Shown piece after piece: positions 8,803-18,094 of a DNA stretch of 47,980 bases. The translations under genes and the position numbers were made by a program. How positions within the stretch are numbered: position 1 is the stretch's first letter; every line of letters starts with the position of its first letter. The notes below the pieces were generated by a model. It saw only the letters and a program-made list of their open reading frames with translations. It did no database searches and was not told the origin of the DNA. The DNA is from an uncultured Phycisphaerales bacterium. Lineage in GTDB: Bacteria > Planctomycetota > Phycisphaerae > Sedimentisphaerales > Anaerobacaceae. The stretch covers positions 1 through 47,980 of the forward strand of contig CAIODZ010000041.1 in the NCBI GenBank assembly GCA_903857265.1, in the 5' to 3' direction.

Positions 8803-8890
8803 TGTTTTTCTCCGCAAACGTGTTATTATTATGTGTTCGAGATTGTATGATAGATTATAATTCGAGCCTTGGTTACAGCAAGGAGGAATT

Positions 8891-9700
8891 ATGGACACAA
8901 TTGGTTTTATCGGCGCGGGCAATATGGCGGAAGCCCTGATAAAGGGCGTAATCAACGCCAATATATGCAAGCCGAAGTATATTTTCATTAACGATATCCG
9001 GTCCGAGCGGCTGGAGTATCTGACGAGGCAATACCACGTCCAAGCGGTGCCCAACAGCACCGCGCTGGCCGGGCAGGTTGATATCCTGATACTTAGCATC
9101 AAACCGCAGAATATGTCTAATGTGCTGCTGGCGATTGAATCAACCGTCAGGCACAGCACACTTGTTATCTCAATCGCGGCGGGCGTAAAAATCGACGAAA
9201 TTGCCGCGGCACTCAACGATAAGCCAATAATCCGCGTTATGCCCAATACCCCGGCGTTGATAGGCGAAGGGGCAAGCGCACTGTTTGCCAACAACAAGGC
9301 GCGTCCGATGATGGATAAGGCAATGCGGATATTCTCGGCCATCGGCAAGGCGGTAATCGTCGATAACGAGGACCTGATAGACGCTGTTACAGCCGTCAGC
9401 GGGTCAGGGCCTGCGTATTTCTTCCTGATGATGGAGGAAATGATAAGGATTGCAGGTGAGATGGGGCTGCCTCCGGAAATAGCGAAGATACTCGTGCTGC
9501 AAACCGCCAAAGGAGCCGCTCTGCTTGCCTCCGAGCGTGATAAATTCAGCGAAAGTCCCAGTGAGCTTCGCCGCAAGGTAACAAGTCCGGGCGGTACGAC
9601 CGAGGCGGCCCTGAAGGTCTTCGCGGCAAAGAATTTCCCTCAATTGCTCGCTGATGCGCTGACCGCCGCCCGTAACAAAAGCCGGGAGCTGTCATCCTGA
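8891..9700 (+). CDS. proC: Pyrroline-5-carboxylate reductase
   Basis: 269 aa. The N-terminal Rossmann motif is IGFIGAGNMAEAL (residues about 4-16). VMPNTPALIGEGASAL follows mid-protein, and the C-terminal dimerisation domain has the signature SGSGPAYFFLMMEEM and RRKVTSPGGTTEAAL. It catalyses the last step of proline synthesis, reducing 1-pyrroline-5-carboxylate with NAD(P)H in the cytosol. The ATG has a strong AAGGAGG ribosome site. It is divergent from the flavin reductase; a TATAAT at 8856-8861 may be its -10 element, but no convincing -35 accompanies it. Confidence 0.96.
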   Translation: MDTIGFIGAGNMAEALIKGVINANICKPKYIFINDIRSERLEYLTRQYHVQAVPNSTALAGQVDILILSIKPQNMSNVLLAIESTVRHSTLVISIAAGVKIDEIAAALNDKPIIRVMPNTPALIGEGASALFANNKARPMMDKAMRIFSAIGKAVIVDNEDLIDAVTAVSGSGPAYFFLMMEEMIRIAGEMGLPPEIAKILVLQTAKGAALLASERDKFSESPSELRRKVTSPGGTTEAALKVFAAKNFPQLLADALTAARNKSRELSS

Positions 9701-9701
9701 T

Positions 9702-9887
9702 TTATTCGACGACTATCGCCTCTACGGGGCATTCGTCCGCTGCCTGCTGCACCGCGTCCTCGTGTTCCGCCGGAAGAACGTCCTCGACTTTTACCTCTGC
9801 CTTATCGGGGCCTATTTCGAAGACCTCCGGGCAGGTGTCGCAACACAGCCCGCAGGCCGTGCAGGTATCTTCAATGCTTACTTTCAT
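9702..9887 (-). CDS. Small [4Fe-4S] ferredoxin
   Basis: 61 aa acidic protein. Cysteines 9, 12 and 15 in CTACGLC and C53 in ECP fit a single [4Fe-4S] cluster, as in clostridial single-cluster ferredoxins of the same size. C16 and C19 (DTCP) are leftovers of the ancestral two-cluster pattern. It should carry single electrons at low potential in the cytosol. It converges on proC with a 1-nt gap. No partner oxidoreductase is adjacent, so the pathway is unknown. Confidence 0.9.
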   Translation of the reverse strand: MKVSIEDTCTACGLCCDTCPEVFEIGPDKAEVKVEDVLPAEHEDAVQQAADECPVEAIVVE

Positions 9888-9970
9888 ACCTGTCTCCCAT
9901 ATCCGGTTTTATTGATTCGATTCATAATATCCTATTAGCTTTTCGGGGCAAATTGTTCAAGCGAAAATTA

Positions 9971-9998
9971 TGGAAATTTTCAGCTGACTTGTTATACT
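9971..9998 (+). promoter_or_regulatory. Candidate promoter of the SRP RNA/dnaX unit
   Basis: TGGAAA (9971-9976) and TATACT (9993-9998) are separated by 16 bp, a fair sigma-70-type match. Transcription would begin near 10005, about 40 nt before the paired core of the SRP RNA. Confidence 0.35.
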
Positions 9999-10043
9999 GC
10001 AATTGCCTGAATAGCAAATTGGAAATTAGGAAATCGTTTTTAC

Positions 10044-10139
10044 CGGCCGGGTCCCATGCAGACCGACCCGTTAATCTGGTCAGGCGGGGAACCGAGCAGC
10101 CATACGCGGTGTTTGGCCGTGCCGTGGCAAACCCGGCCG
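10044..10139 (+). ncRNA. ffs: Signal recognition particle RNA, small bacterial (4.5S) type
   Basis: Ends pair perfectly over 9 bp: CGGCCGGGT at 10044-10052 with ACCCGGCCG at 10131-10139. The apical region has the conserved domain IV core, GGTCAGG followed by GGGAA and GAGCAGCC (10078-10101), corresponding to E. coli GGTCAGG...GGAA...GCAGCC. A T-rich run (TCTTTTATTTTT) follows and may end the RNA. It forms the scaffold for Ffh in co-translational targeting to the membrane. Placement next to dnaX recurs in other bacteria. The exact ends are uncertain by several nucleotides. Confidence 0.9.
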
Positions 10140-10152
10140 ATCTTTTATTTTT

Positions 10153-11772
<1,620 letters not shown>

Positions 11773-11787
11773 TTTTGTGCCTGATTC

Positions 11788-12450
11788 TCAGTATTTCGAC
11801 ACGTTTACCTGCGGCATAGAGCCGGTTGCGAGGAAAATAATCCTTTCGCAGATATTCGTAACGCGGTCGGCAATTCGCTCAAGATTATGCGTCGCCCAGA
11901 TAAGAGGCGTTACCTTCGATATTATGCTCGGATCCTTAATCATCCGCATCAGTAAATCGTGGTATGCCTCGTCGTAAAGCTTGTCAACCTCGTCATCCTC
12001 GTTGCAAATCGCGTTTGCCATTTTGGCGTCCCTGTTGACAAGGGCCTGCATACTTCTTTTGAGCATACTATTCGCCTTTTCCGCCATCTTCGGTATAAAA
12101 ATCAGCGGCCTGACAAGCGGATCACTACCCAGCATGATGACGATTTTAGCGATTCCTTCCGCGTAATCGCCCATCCGCTCAAGCTCGGTAACAATATTCA
12201 GCACCGCTATGATATCCCGCAGGTCGGTCGCCACCGGCTGCTGAAGCGCAATCAGGTTGATAGACTTCTCCTCAATCTGCCATCGCTTCTTGTTAACGAG
12301 CAGGTCGTCATTGATGATTTGTTTGGCTTTTTCGATATCACGACTGCCGAGCGCCTCAACGCTTCGGCTGGTAGCCAGTGCCACCATTTCGCCCATCGCG
12401 ACAACTTCAGCATTGAGCCCTTTGATATGTTCTTCAAAACTTTCGCGCAT
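11788..12450 (-). CDS. phoU: Phosphate signalling protein PhoU
   Basis: 220 aa from the ATG at 12450, which has GGGAG 7 nt upstream; an in-frame start at 12477 lacks a ribosome site. The protein is two tandem three-helix PhoU repeats with the metal-binding E/DxxxD motifs (for example DEVDKLYDEA and ERMGDYAEGI, ERIADRVTNI). PhoU links the Pst transporter to PhoR and keeps the regulon off when phosphate is plentiful. Here it is unlinked from pst and phoBR, lying beside the Pit operon, and no PHO box is visible upstream. It converges on dnaX with a 15-nt gap. Confidence 0.93.
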   Translation of the reverse strand: MRESFEEHIKGLNAEVVAMGEMVALATSRSVEALGSRDIEKAKQIINDDLLVNKKRWQIEEKSINLIALQQPVATDLRDIIAVLNIVTELERMGDYAEGIAKIVIMLGSDPLVRPLIFIPKMAEKANSMLKRSMQALVNRDAKMANAICNEDDEVDKLYDEAYHDLLMRMIKDPSIISKVTPLIWATHNLERIADRVTNICERIIFLATGSMPQVNVSKY

Positions 12451-12548
12451 TTTTTGTCTCCCTAACGTATCAGCCAAAATGGCCGCTAATATAATTTCCC
12501 GTAAGTTTCTCTTTCGGGTTCGTAAAAATCTGGTCGGTCACACCACAT

Positions 12549-12577
12549 TTCTTACCGGAATAACCGGCGATTGTCAA
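12549..12577 (-). promoter_or_regulatory. Candidate phoU promoter
   Basis: On the minus strand, TTGACA (plus coordinates 12572-12577) is followed after 17 bp by TAAGAA (12549-12554). The -35 is perfect and the -10 weak. A leader of about 90 nt would precede the ATG. The rest of the 12451-12758 gap holds only this and the divergent pit promoter. Confidence 0.4.
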
Positions 12578-12645
12578 TAAGTCGAGATGTCTGACGTCAG
12601 CGGAGATGGCCACTAAAATGGCAGGAACAAAATGCTTTAAAAATG

Positions 12646-12674
12646 TTGTGTAAAAATATTAGCCTGGTTATAAT
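12646..12674 (+). promoter_or_regulatory. Promoter of the DUF47-pit operon
   Basis: TTGTGT (12646-12651), a 17-bp spacer and a perfect TATAAT (12669-12674) make a good sigma-70-type promoter about 85 nt before the DUF47 gene. No 11-bp-spaced TTAACA hexamers are present, in contrast to the three Pho promoters. Confidence 0.65.
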
Positions 12675-12758
12675 TCCAGCAAGATTGTGATATATTGTAG
12701 AACAGGAAAGCTGGTTGTCATTGATCAAGGAACAATTTTATCGCTAAAGGAGATGTGA

Positions 12759-13385
12759 ATGTTTTCTAAGTTTTTCCCAAGAGATTTCAACTTTTTTAAG
12801 TTGTTTGAAAAGCAGATAAGTTACGCTGTGGATGCGGCTCGTTTCTTCAGGGAAGTGGTGTCCCAGGGCTGTGTGAATGAGGATGCACTGAGCAAAATGT
12901 CGGCGATTGAGCACCAGGCGGACGACGTGGCGCACACGATTATCGAACAGTTAAACAAGACGTTCATCACGCCGATTGACAGGGAAGACATCCATGCTCT
13001 TACGATGGAAATTGATGACATCGTCGATATGATAAATACCATTGTGAACCGGATGAGAATTTATAATATCACCGGCGTGGACAAAAACTTAGTGGAATTC
13101 GCCAAGGTGATTGAGGAGTCGGTGCAGGCCGTGGCGCGGGCCGTCGGGGGATTGCGGGACATCAAAAACGTCAAGGTGGTTTACGACGCCTGCGTGGAGG
13201 TCAACCGTCTGGAAAATGTCGGTGACTCAATGCGTGACAAGGTGCTGATGGAGCTTTTTGCGACCGTCAAGGACCCGATTGCGGTGATAAAATGGAAAGA
13301 TATTTATGTGGACGCTGAAACCGTGCTGGACGTCTGCGAAGATGTAGCCCATGTCGTCGATTCTATTATGGTCAAACAGGCCTGA
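12759..13385 (+). CDS. DUF47 (PhoU-like) Pit accessory protein
   Basis: 208 aa, mostly helical, with PhoU-like acidic motifs (IEHQADDVAHTI, EIDDIVDMINTI, RLENVGDSMRD, CEDVAHVVDSI). This is the DUF47/TIGR00153 family, whose genes nearly always sit before a Pit transporter. It has a strong AAAGGAG site, and its stop is only 2 nt from the pit start, so the two are coupled. It probably regulates or stabilises Pit in the membrane. Confidence 0.92.
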   Translation: MFSKFFPRDFNFFKLFEKQISYAVDAARFFREVVSQGCVNEDALSKMSAIEHQADDVAHTIIEQLNKTFITPIDREDIHALTMEIDDIVDMINTIVNRMRIYNITGVDKNLVEFAKVIEESVQAVARAVGGLRDIKNVKVVYDACVEVNRLENVGDSMRDKVLMELFATVKDPIAVIKWKDIYVDAETVLDVCEDVAHVVDSIMVKQA

Positions 13386-13387
13386 CT

Positions 13388-14377
13388 ATGACGTTGAGCA
13401 TTTTATTTCTAATCCTTCTGGCGCTTGTCTTTGATTTTCTAAACGGCTTTCACGACTCGGCCAATTCTATTGCCACGATTGTCTCAACTCGCGTTCTGAA
13501 GCCGAAATACGCTGTGCTTTGGGCGGCGTTTTTTAACTTTATCGCCTTTCTGTTTCTTGGCCTCCATGTTGCCAATACTATGGGCAAGGGTATCATCGAC
13601 ATCGCCATTGTGGACCAGAGGATTATTTTCGGGACGCTTGCCGGTGCCTGCAGTTGGAACGTGATTACGTGGTATTTAGGACTGCCTACCAGCTCTTCTC
13701 ATGCCCTTATCGGCGGGCTGATAGGGGCAGCGCTGGTCAAGACGGGACAACAAGCTCTGGTCTGGTCGGGAATTATCAAAACGGTTGCATTCATATTCAT
13801 ATCGCCGATAGCGGGGCTTTTATTAGGATGGTTTCTCGGCAACATCGTTTACTGGGCCTGCCGGAAATCCTCACCTCAGAAGGTTGACCATATTTTCCGA
13901 AAAGGCCAGCTTTTATCGGCTGCGGCCTACAGCATCGGGCACGGCGGAAACGATGCGCAAAAAACTATGGGTATTATCGCCAGTTTGCTTTTCAGCGCCG
14001 GCCTGCTGGGTGCTAAATTTTATATCCCCTTGCCTGTAGTGCTCGCTTGCTATGCCGCTATTGCTCTGGGGACGATGCTCGGCGGCTGGCGGATTGTCAA
14101 AACAATGGGACAGAAAGTGGCAAAACTAAGACCGGTGGATGGCTTTTGCGCCGAATCCAGCGCCGCCTCGGCATTGCTGATTTCAACCGCCTTCGGTATT
14201 CCGGTCAGCACCACGCATACCATCACTGGGGCGATTATGGGAGTGGGGTCGCTGCGGCGGCTCAGCGCCGTCCACTGGGGTGTCGTCGGTCGGATACTCT
14301 GGGCATGGGTATTAACCATTCCCGCCTCCGCGCTGATTGCAGCCGTAACTTACAAATTAGCAGCAACATTCTTTTGA
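13388..14377 (+). CDS. pit: Low-affinity inorganic phosphate transporter (Pit family)
   Basis: 329 aa, about ten hydrophobic helices. The two inverted Pit/PiT repeats each carry the family signature: NGFHDSANSIATIVSTR near the N-terminus and SIGHGGNDAQKTMGII mid-protein, with GLPTSSSHALIGG and GIPVSTTHTITGAI as the paired second motifs. It imports metal-phosphate with protons, or phosphate with sodium. Translational coupling to the DUF47 protein, and a promoter without PHO boxes, fit a constitutive system used when phosphate is abundant. The length is that of the short archaeal and Gram-positive type rather than E. coli PitA. Confidence 0.95.
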   Translation: MTLSILFLILLALVFDFLNGFHDSANSIATIVSTRVLKPKYAVLWAAFFNFIAFLFLGLHVANTMGKGIIDIAIVDQRIIFGTLAGACSWNVITWYLGLPTSSSHALIGGLIGAALVKTGQQALVWSGIIKTVAFIFISPIAGLLLGWFLGNIVYWACRKSSPQKVDHIFRKGQLLSAAAYSIGHGGNDAQKTMGIIASLLFSAGLLGAKFYIPLPVVLACYAAIALGTMLGGWRIVKTMGQKVAKLRPVDGFCAESSAASALLISTAFGIPVSTTHTITGAIMGVGSLRRLSAVHWGVVGRILWAWVLTIPASALIAAVTYKLAATFF

Positions 14378-14490
14378 ACCCTCATCATTGTTGCGGCGTG
14401 CAGGTGCAGGCAGTTTGCTTTTTTACAAAACACCGGCTATGATAACAGTGATATTTTTACTTTTTACTTTTTGATATTTGCTTTAATGAT

Positions 14491-15096
14491 ATGACGACTG
14501 GCTATACTGAAACCGTTAATAAACTGATTGAGGAGTTGGCCCGGCTGCCGGGTATCGGCTCGAAGACCGCCGAACGGCTGGCCTTTTATATCCTAAAATC
14601 CAAACCCGCCGATGCTTTGGCTCTTGCTCAGGCCATAAGCGACGTCAAAATCAAAATCAAGCAGTGCAAAACCTGCTATAACTTTGCCGAGACGGATACC
14701 TGCCCCATCTGTTCCGACACCCGCCGCGATAAAAGCCGAATCTGCGTCGTCGAGCAGCCCAAAGACGTCATCGTCCTTGAAAAAACAGGCCAGTGCAAAT
14801 GGGTTTACCACGTCCTGGGGGGCCATATCGCACCCTTAGACGGCATCGAGCCGGCTGACCTCACCATTGATAAACTCGTCGAGCGTGTCAAAGCAGGGGG
14901 GATAGAAGAAATTATTATGGCTACCAATCCCAATATGGTCGGCGACGGCACATCGCTTTATATCAGCTCGCTTCTCAAGGGCACTGGCGTCAAAATCACC
15001 CGTCTCGCCCGCGGCCTCGCCACCGGCACAACCCTCGAATATGCCAACTCCCGTATGCTCTCCGATGCCATCACCGCCAGACAACCCTTGGAATAA
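14491..15096 (+). CDS. recR: Recombination mediator protein RecR
   Basis: 201 aa, normal length. A helix-hairpin-helix (LPGIGSKTAERLAFYIL) is followed by the zinc finger with cysteines in CKTCYNF and CPIC. The Toprim domain (ICVVEQPKDVIVLEKTG, then YHVLGGHIAPLDGI) and a C-terminal Walker-like ITRLARGL complete the protein. With RecO or RecF it loads RecA onto SSB-coated gaps. The ribosome site is weak. It lies downstream of pit on the same strand but separated by 113 nt. In many genomes recR is next to dnaX; here dnaX is only about 2.7 kb away, with the phosphate genes in between. Confidence 0.95.
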   Translation: MTTGYTETVNKLIEELARLPGIGSKTAERLAFYILKSKPADALALAQAISDVKIKIKQCKTCYNFAETDTCPICSDTRRDKSRICVVEQPKDVIVLEKTGQCKWVYHVLGGHIAPLDGIEPADLTIDKLVERVKAGGIEEIIMATNPNMVGDGTSLYISSLLKGTGVKITRLARGLATGTTLEYANSRMLSDAITARQPLE

Positions 15097-15233
15097 TCAC
15101 AGACCACATTTTTATGCCTCATTTTTTCGAACACCAATAGGGGATATTGCTGCGGATTGCGCATTCATCAGGTCAGAAATGAGATTAAATTATAATCGGT
15201 CCAAAGGACGATGTAATCGTACAGGAAAATGCT

Positions 15234-17249
15234 ATGCTTATGATGCAACAAACAAAAAGATATAGCAGTATCTCGGTTGATACTACGAAGATACCGCTTG
15301 AGAATCTGCTGGAAAAAGAGTGGTTTCTATCCAACTGTCGCGGGGGGTTTTCTTCTTCGACAATTATCGGGTGCAATACGAGGCGGTATCATGGTCTGCT
15401 GACGGGCACACTTACGCCGCCGGCGAACAGGATAATGGCGTTATCCAACTGTTTTGAGACGATATACTGGGGGCCCGCGGAGTTTCATTTAGGCACAATA
15501 GAATTCCCAGACAAAATTTCACCGGACGGGTATATCCGGCTTAAGCGGTTCAGCAGGGATATCGGGGCTCATTTTCATTACCGGCTCGGCGACCTGAAAC
15601 TGACAAAATCGGTGTACCTGCTGCGAAACGAGGACACGGTAGGGGTAGTTTATTCGTTCGATGAAGTTCCGAAGCCGATAGATTTTACGATTAGGCCGAT
15701 TGTCGGGCTGCGTGATTTTCATTCGTTGCAGAAAGCGGATGCGCATATTAAGACCCAATCGACGGCGGAGGGACTGCTGATTAGTAACGACGTGCCCGGT
15801 TCATGTCGATTGCTGATAAACTGCTGGGAAGCGGTTTTTGGAGAGGATCCGCAGTGGTGGTATAAATTCCTGTACAGGGCGGACAGGGAAAGGGGACAGG
15901 ATTTTACCGAGGATTTGTTTACGCCCGGGTTTTTCAAGTATCGTATTGATGCACCGACGAAACTGGTTTTATGGGCGAATCTCAGCGGGGACTACCAGCC
16001 GGGAAAATTTGTTTTGCCTGATATCGAACAGGTCATACGACAGCTTTCCGGGCATTACAATGATGTAATCCTGCCCGCAAAGAACGATAAAATGCTTCAG
16101 ACGCTTTATCTTGCGGCAGACCAGTTTGTTGTAAGACGCAACCTTGGCGGGACGGCGATGTCAACGATATTGGCGGGTTTCCCGTGGTTTGCGGACTGGG
16201 GCAGGGATGCGTTCATATCATTGCCAGGTTTGCTGCTGGCGACGCGCAGATTTGAAGAAGCGAAATCCGTTCTTGTCACGTTTGCCAGGGCAGCTTCAAA
16301 CGGGATGATACCAAGCCGATTCGATGACTATTCCAGTGCGGCTCACTTTAACAGCGTGGATGCGTCACTGTGGTTTATAAACGCGGCCTTCGCGTATTTT
16401 AATGCTTCGGGCGACCGCCGAACTTTCCGTGAGGAGCTTTTGCCTGTTGTCATTTCTATTATCAATTCTTATCAGCACGGGACGCAATTCGGAATTCATG
16501 CCGACAGCGACGGCCTGATAACGGCAGGCGACGCGAGCACGCAGCTTACGTGGATGGACGCAAAATATAACGGGGTTGTGTTTACGCCGAGGTACGGGAA
16601 ACCCGTGGAAGTCAACGCGCTGTGGTATAACGCGATTATGCTGCTTTCACAGTATTTGACCGAAACCAATGACAATAGATTGCTTGATACGATGCGGTCA
16701 AGGGCGGAAACAGTCAGGGAAAATTTCTGCAAAATGTTCTGGAACCAGTCGTGGGGCTGGCTGAATGACTGTATCTTTCCTGATGGGACGGCTGACGCGA
16801 CGCTTAGGCCCAACCAGATATTCGCGGTATCGCTGCCGTTTTCGCCGCTGCCCCTGTTACAGCAAAAGGGGGTGGTGCGTATCGTCGAGGGAAAACTTTT
16901 GACGCCGTTCGGCCTGCGAACTTTGTCGCCGGACGACAAAAGGTATCAGGGGCAATACACGGGGCCTCAGTCGCAGCGAGACAGCGCGTATCACCAGGGA
17001 ACGGTGTGGCCTTATCTTATAGGGCCGTTTGTAGAGGCATATCTGAAGGTGAATGGCTCCGGTATCGATACCAAAAAAGCCGCGGCGAAGTTCATCAAGC
17101 CATTGCTGACCAATCTGACCAGTGACGGCTGCATAGGCAGCATCTGCGAGATATTTGACGGCAACGAACCGCAAAGGCCTAAAGGGTGTTTTGCCCAGGC
17201 GTGGAGCGTTGCGGAACTGATACGGGCATACCTCTTGGTTACCACTTAA
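15234..17249 (+). CDS. Glycogen debranching enzyme (amylo-alpha-1,6-glucosidase family)
   Basis: 671 aa, cytosolic. The N-terminal domain (about 10-260, bacterial GDE_N type) contains EWFLSNCRGGFSSST and NTRRYHGLL. The C-terminal (alpha/alpha)6 barrel has the catalytic region FADWGRDAFISLPG with the acidic GRD, then HFNSVDASLWFINAAF, WMDAKYNGVVFTPR and EVNALWYNAI, and near the end HQGTVWPYLIGPF. It hydrolyses alpha-1,6 branch points of glycogen. AGGA stands 8 nt before the ATG at 15234, although ATGs two and three codons further on are alternatives. No other glycogen gene is nearby. Confidence 0.93.
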   Translation: MLMMQQTKRYSSISVDTTKIPLENLLEKEWFLSNCRGGFSSSTIIGCNTRRYHGLLTGTLTPPANRIMALSNCFETIYWGPAEFHLGTIEFPDKISPDGYIRLKRFSRDIGAHFHYRLGDLKLTKSVYLLRNEDTVGVVYSFDEVPKPIDFTIRPIVGLRDFHSLQKADAHIKTQSTAEGLLISNDVPGSCRLLINCWEAVFGEDPQWWYKFLYRADRERGQDFTEDLFTPGFFKYRIDAPTKLVLWANLSGDYQPGKFVLPDIEQVIRQLSGHYNDVILPAKNDKMLQTLYLAADQFVVRRNLGGTAMSTILAGFPWFADWGRDAFISLPGLLLATRRFEEAKSVLVTFARAASNGMIPSRFDDYSSAAHFNSVDASLWFINAAFAYFNASGDRRTFREELLPVVISIINSYQHGTQFGIHADSDGLITAGDASTQLTWMDAKYNGVVFTPRYGKPVEVNALWYNAIMLLSQYLTETNDNRLLDTMRSRAETVRENFCKMFWNQSWGWLNDCIFPDGTADATLRPNQIFAVSLPFSPLPLLQQKGVVRIVEGKLLTPFGLRTLSPDDKRYQGQYTGPQSQRDSAYHQGTVWPYLIGPFVEAYLKVNGSGIDTKKAAAKFIKPLLTNLTSDGCIGSICEIFDGNEPQRPKGCFAQAWSVAELIRAYLLVTT

Positions 17250-17275
17250 TCTGCAAAACCGGTAGCAAAAAGAAA

Positions 17276-17908
17276 TCAGAACTCGCCGGCCATTTGTTTT
17301 GCTTTTTCAATCGCGGCGTTTCGCTTTTGTTCCGCTGTTTCAGGCCCGCCGGCAAGTGTCGGCGCAACGACCACAGAGCGAATGTCGGTCAGTCCGATAT
17401 AGCCCAGTATAAGCTGTATATATTTTTTCTGAAGGTCAAATGCCTCTGCTGGAGTTCCCACCGGATAATCGCCGCCGCTGGCATAAGCTACGAAGACGGG
17501 CTTACCTGTAACCAATCCCTTGTAGTTGCCCGCCGAATCGACCGCAAAGGTCTGGCCCGGCTGGACAATCACATCAATATACTGCTTGAGCCGGTAGGGT
17601 ATCGAAAAATTCCACATCGGGACCGCCAGCACGTATTTGTCGGCGTCCTTGAATTCCGCGATTGTCGCGACAACCTTATCCCATGCCTGCTTTTCCTCAG
17701 GGCTATGGGGTTTGCCTCGCATAATCTTGTATTTGCCCGATGCCGCGATAAAATCGAATTCAGGCAGTTTCGCTGAGAAGAGATCGATTGTTTTTACCTG
17801 GTCTTTTGGATGCGATCTTTTGTATGCTTCGACGAACGCATCCGCTGCCGCAATTGAGTTTGACCGTTCTTTCATAGGTGACGCCTTGATGTATAGTACC
17901 TTGCTCAT
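17276..17908 (-). CDS. azoR: FMN-dependent NADH-azoreductase (AzoR family)
   Basis: 210 aa flavodoxin-fold protein. LYIKASPMKERSNSIAAADAF is the FMN phosphate-binding loop, and VPMWNFSIPYRLKQYIDVI is the conserved flavin and dimer motif of the AzoR group. It reduces quinones and azo compounds with NADH, probably as a detoxification enzyme. GGAGG stands 7 nt upstream of the ATG at 17908. It converges on the debranching enzyme and is divergent from the PEP-utilising enzyme. Confidence 0.92.
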   Translation of the reverse strand: MSKVLYIKASPMKERSNSIAAADAFVEAYKRSHPKDQVKTIDLFSAKLPEFDFIAASGKYKIMRGKPHSPEEKQAWDKVVATIAEFKDADKYVLAVPMWNFSIPYRLKQYIDVIVQPGQTFAVDSAGNYKGLVTGKPVFVAYASGGDYPVGTPAEAFDLQKKYIQLILGYIGLTDIRSVVVAPTLAGGPETAEQKRNAAIEKAKQMAGEF

Positions 17909-18094
17909 TTTAACCTCCGAATAATATCGCTTTAAAATACGTTTTTCTCATTCTACGCTCGGCATCAGATTTTATACCAAGCTTATTACATTCGCTACGA
18001 AAAAAAGCGATGAAAAGTTCTCCGGTCCACATTTTTGGGCTGACTAACATTTTGCCATTGTGGGTCTTTATCGCTATAATGACTACTGGAGAAG

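Noticed and set aside
8803..9576. Upstream extension of the flavin reductase frame on the minus strand
   Set aside because: It only mirrors proC in antisense. The family N-terminus begins at the ATG at 8802, which has GGAGA.
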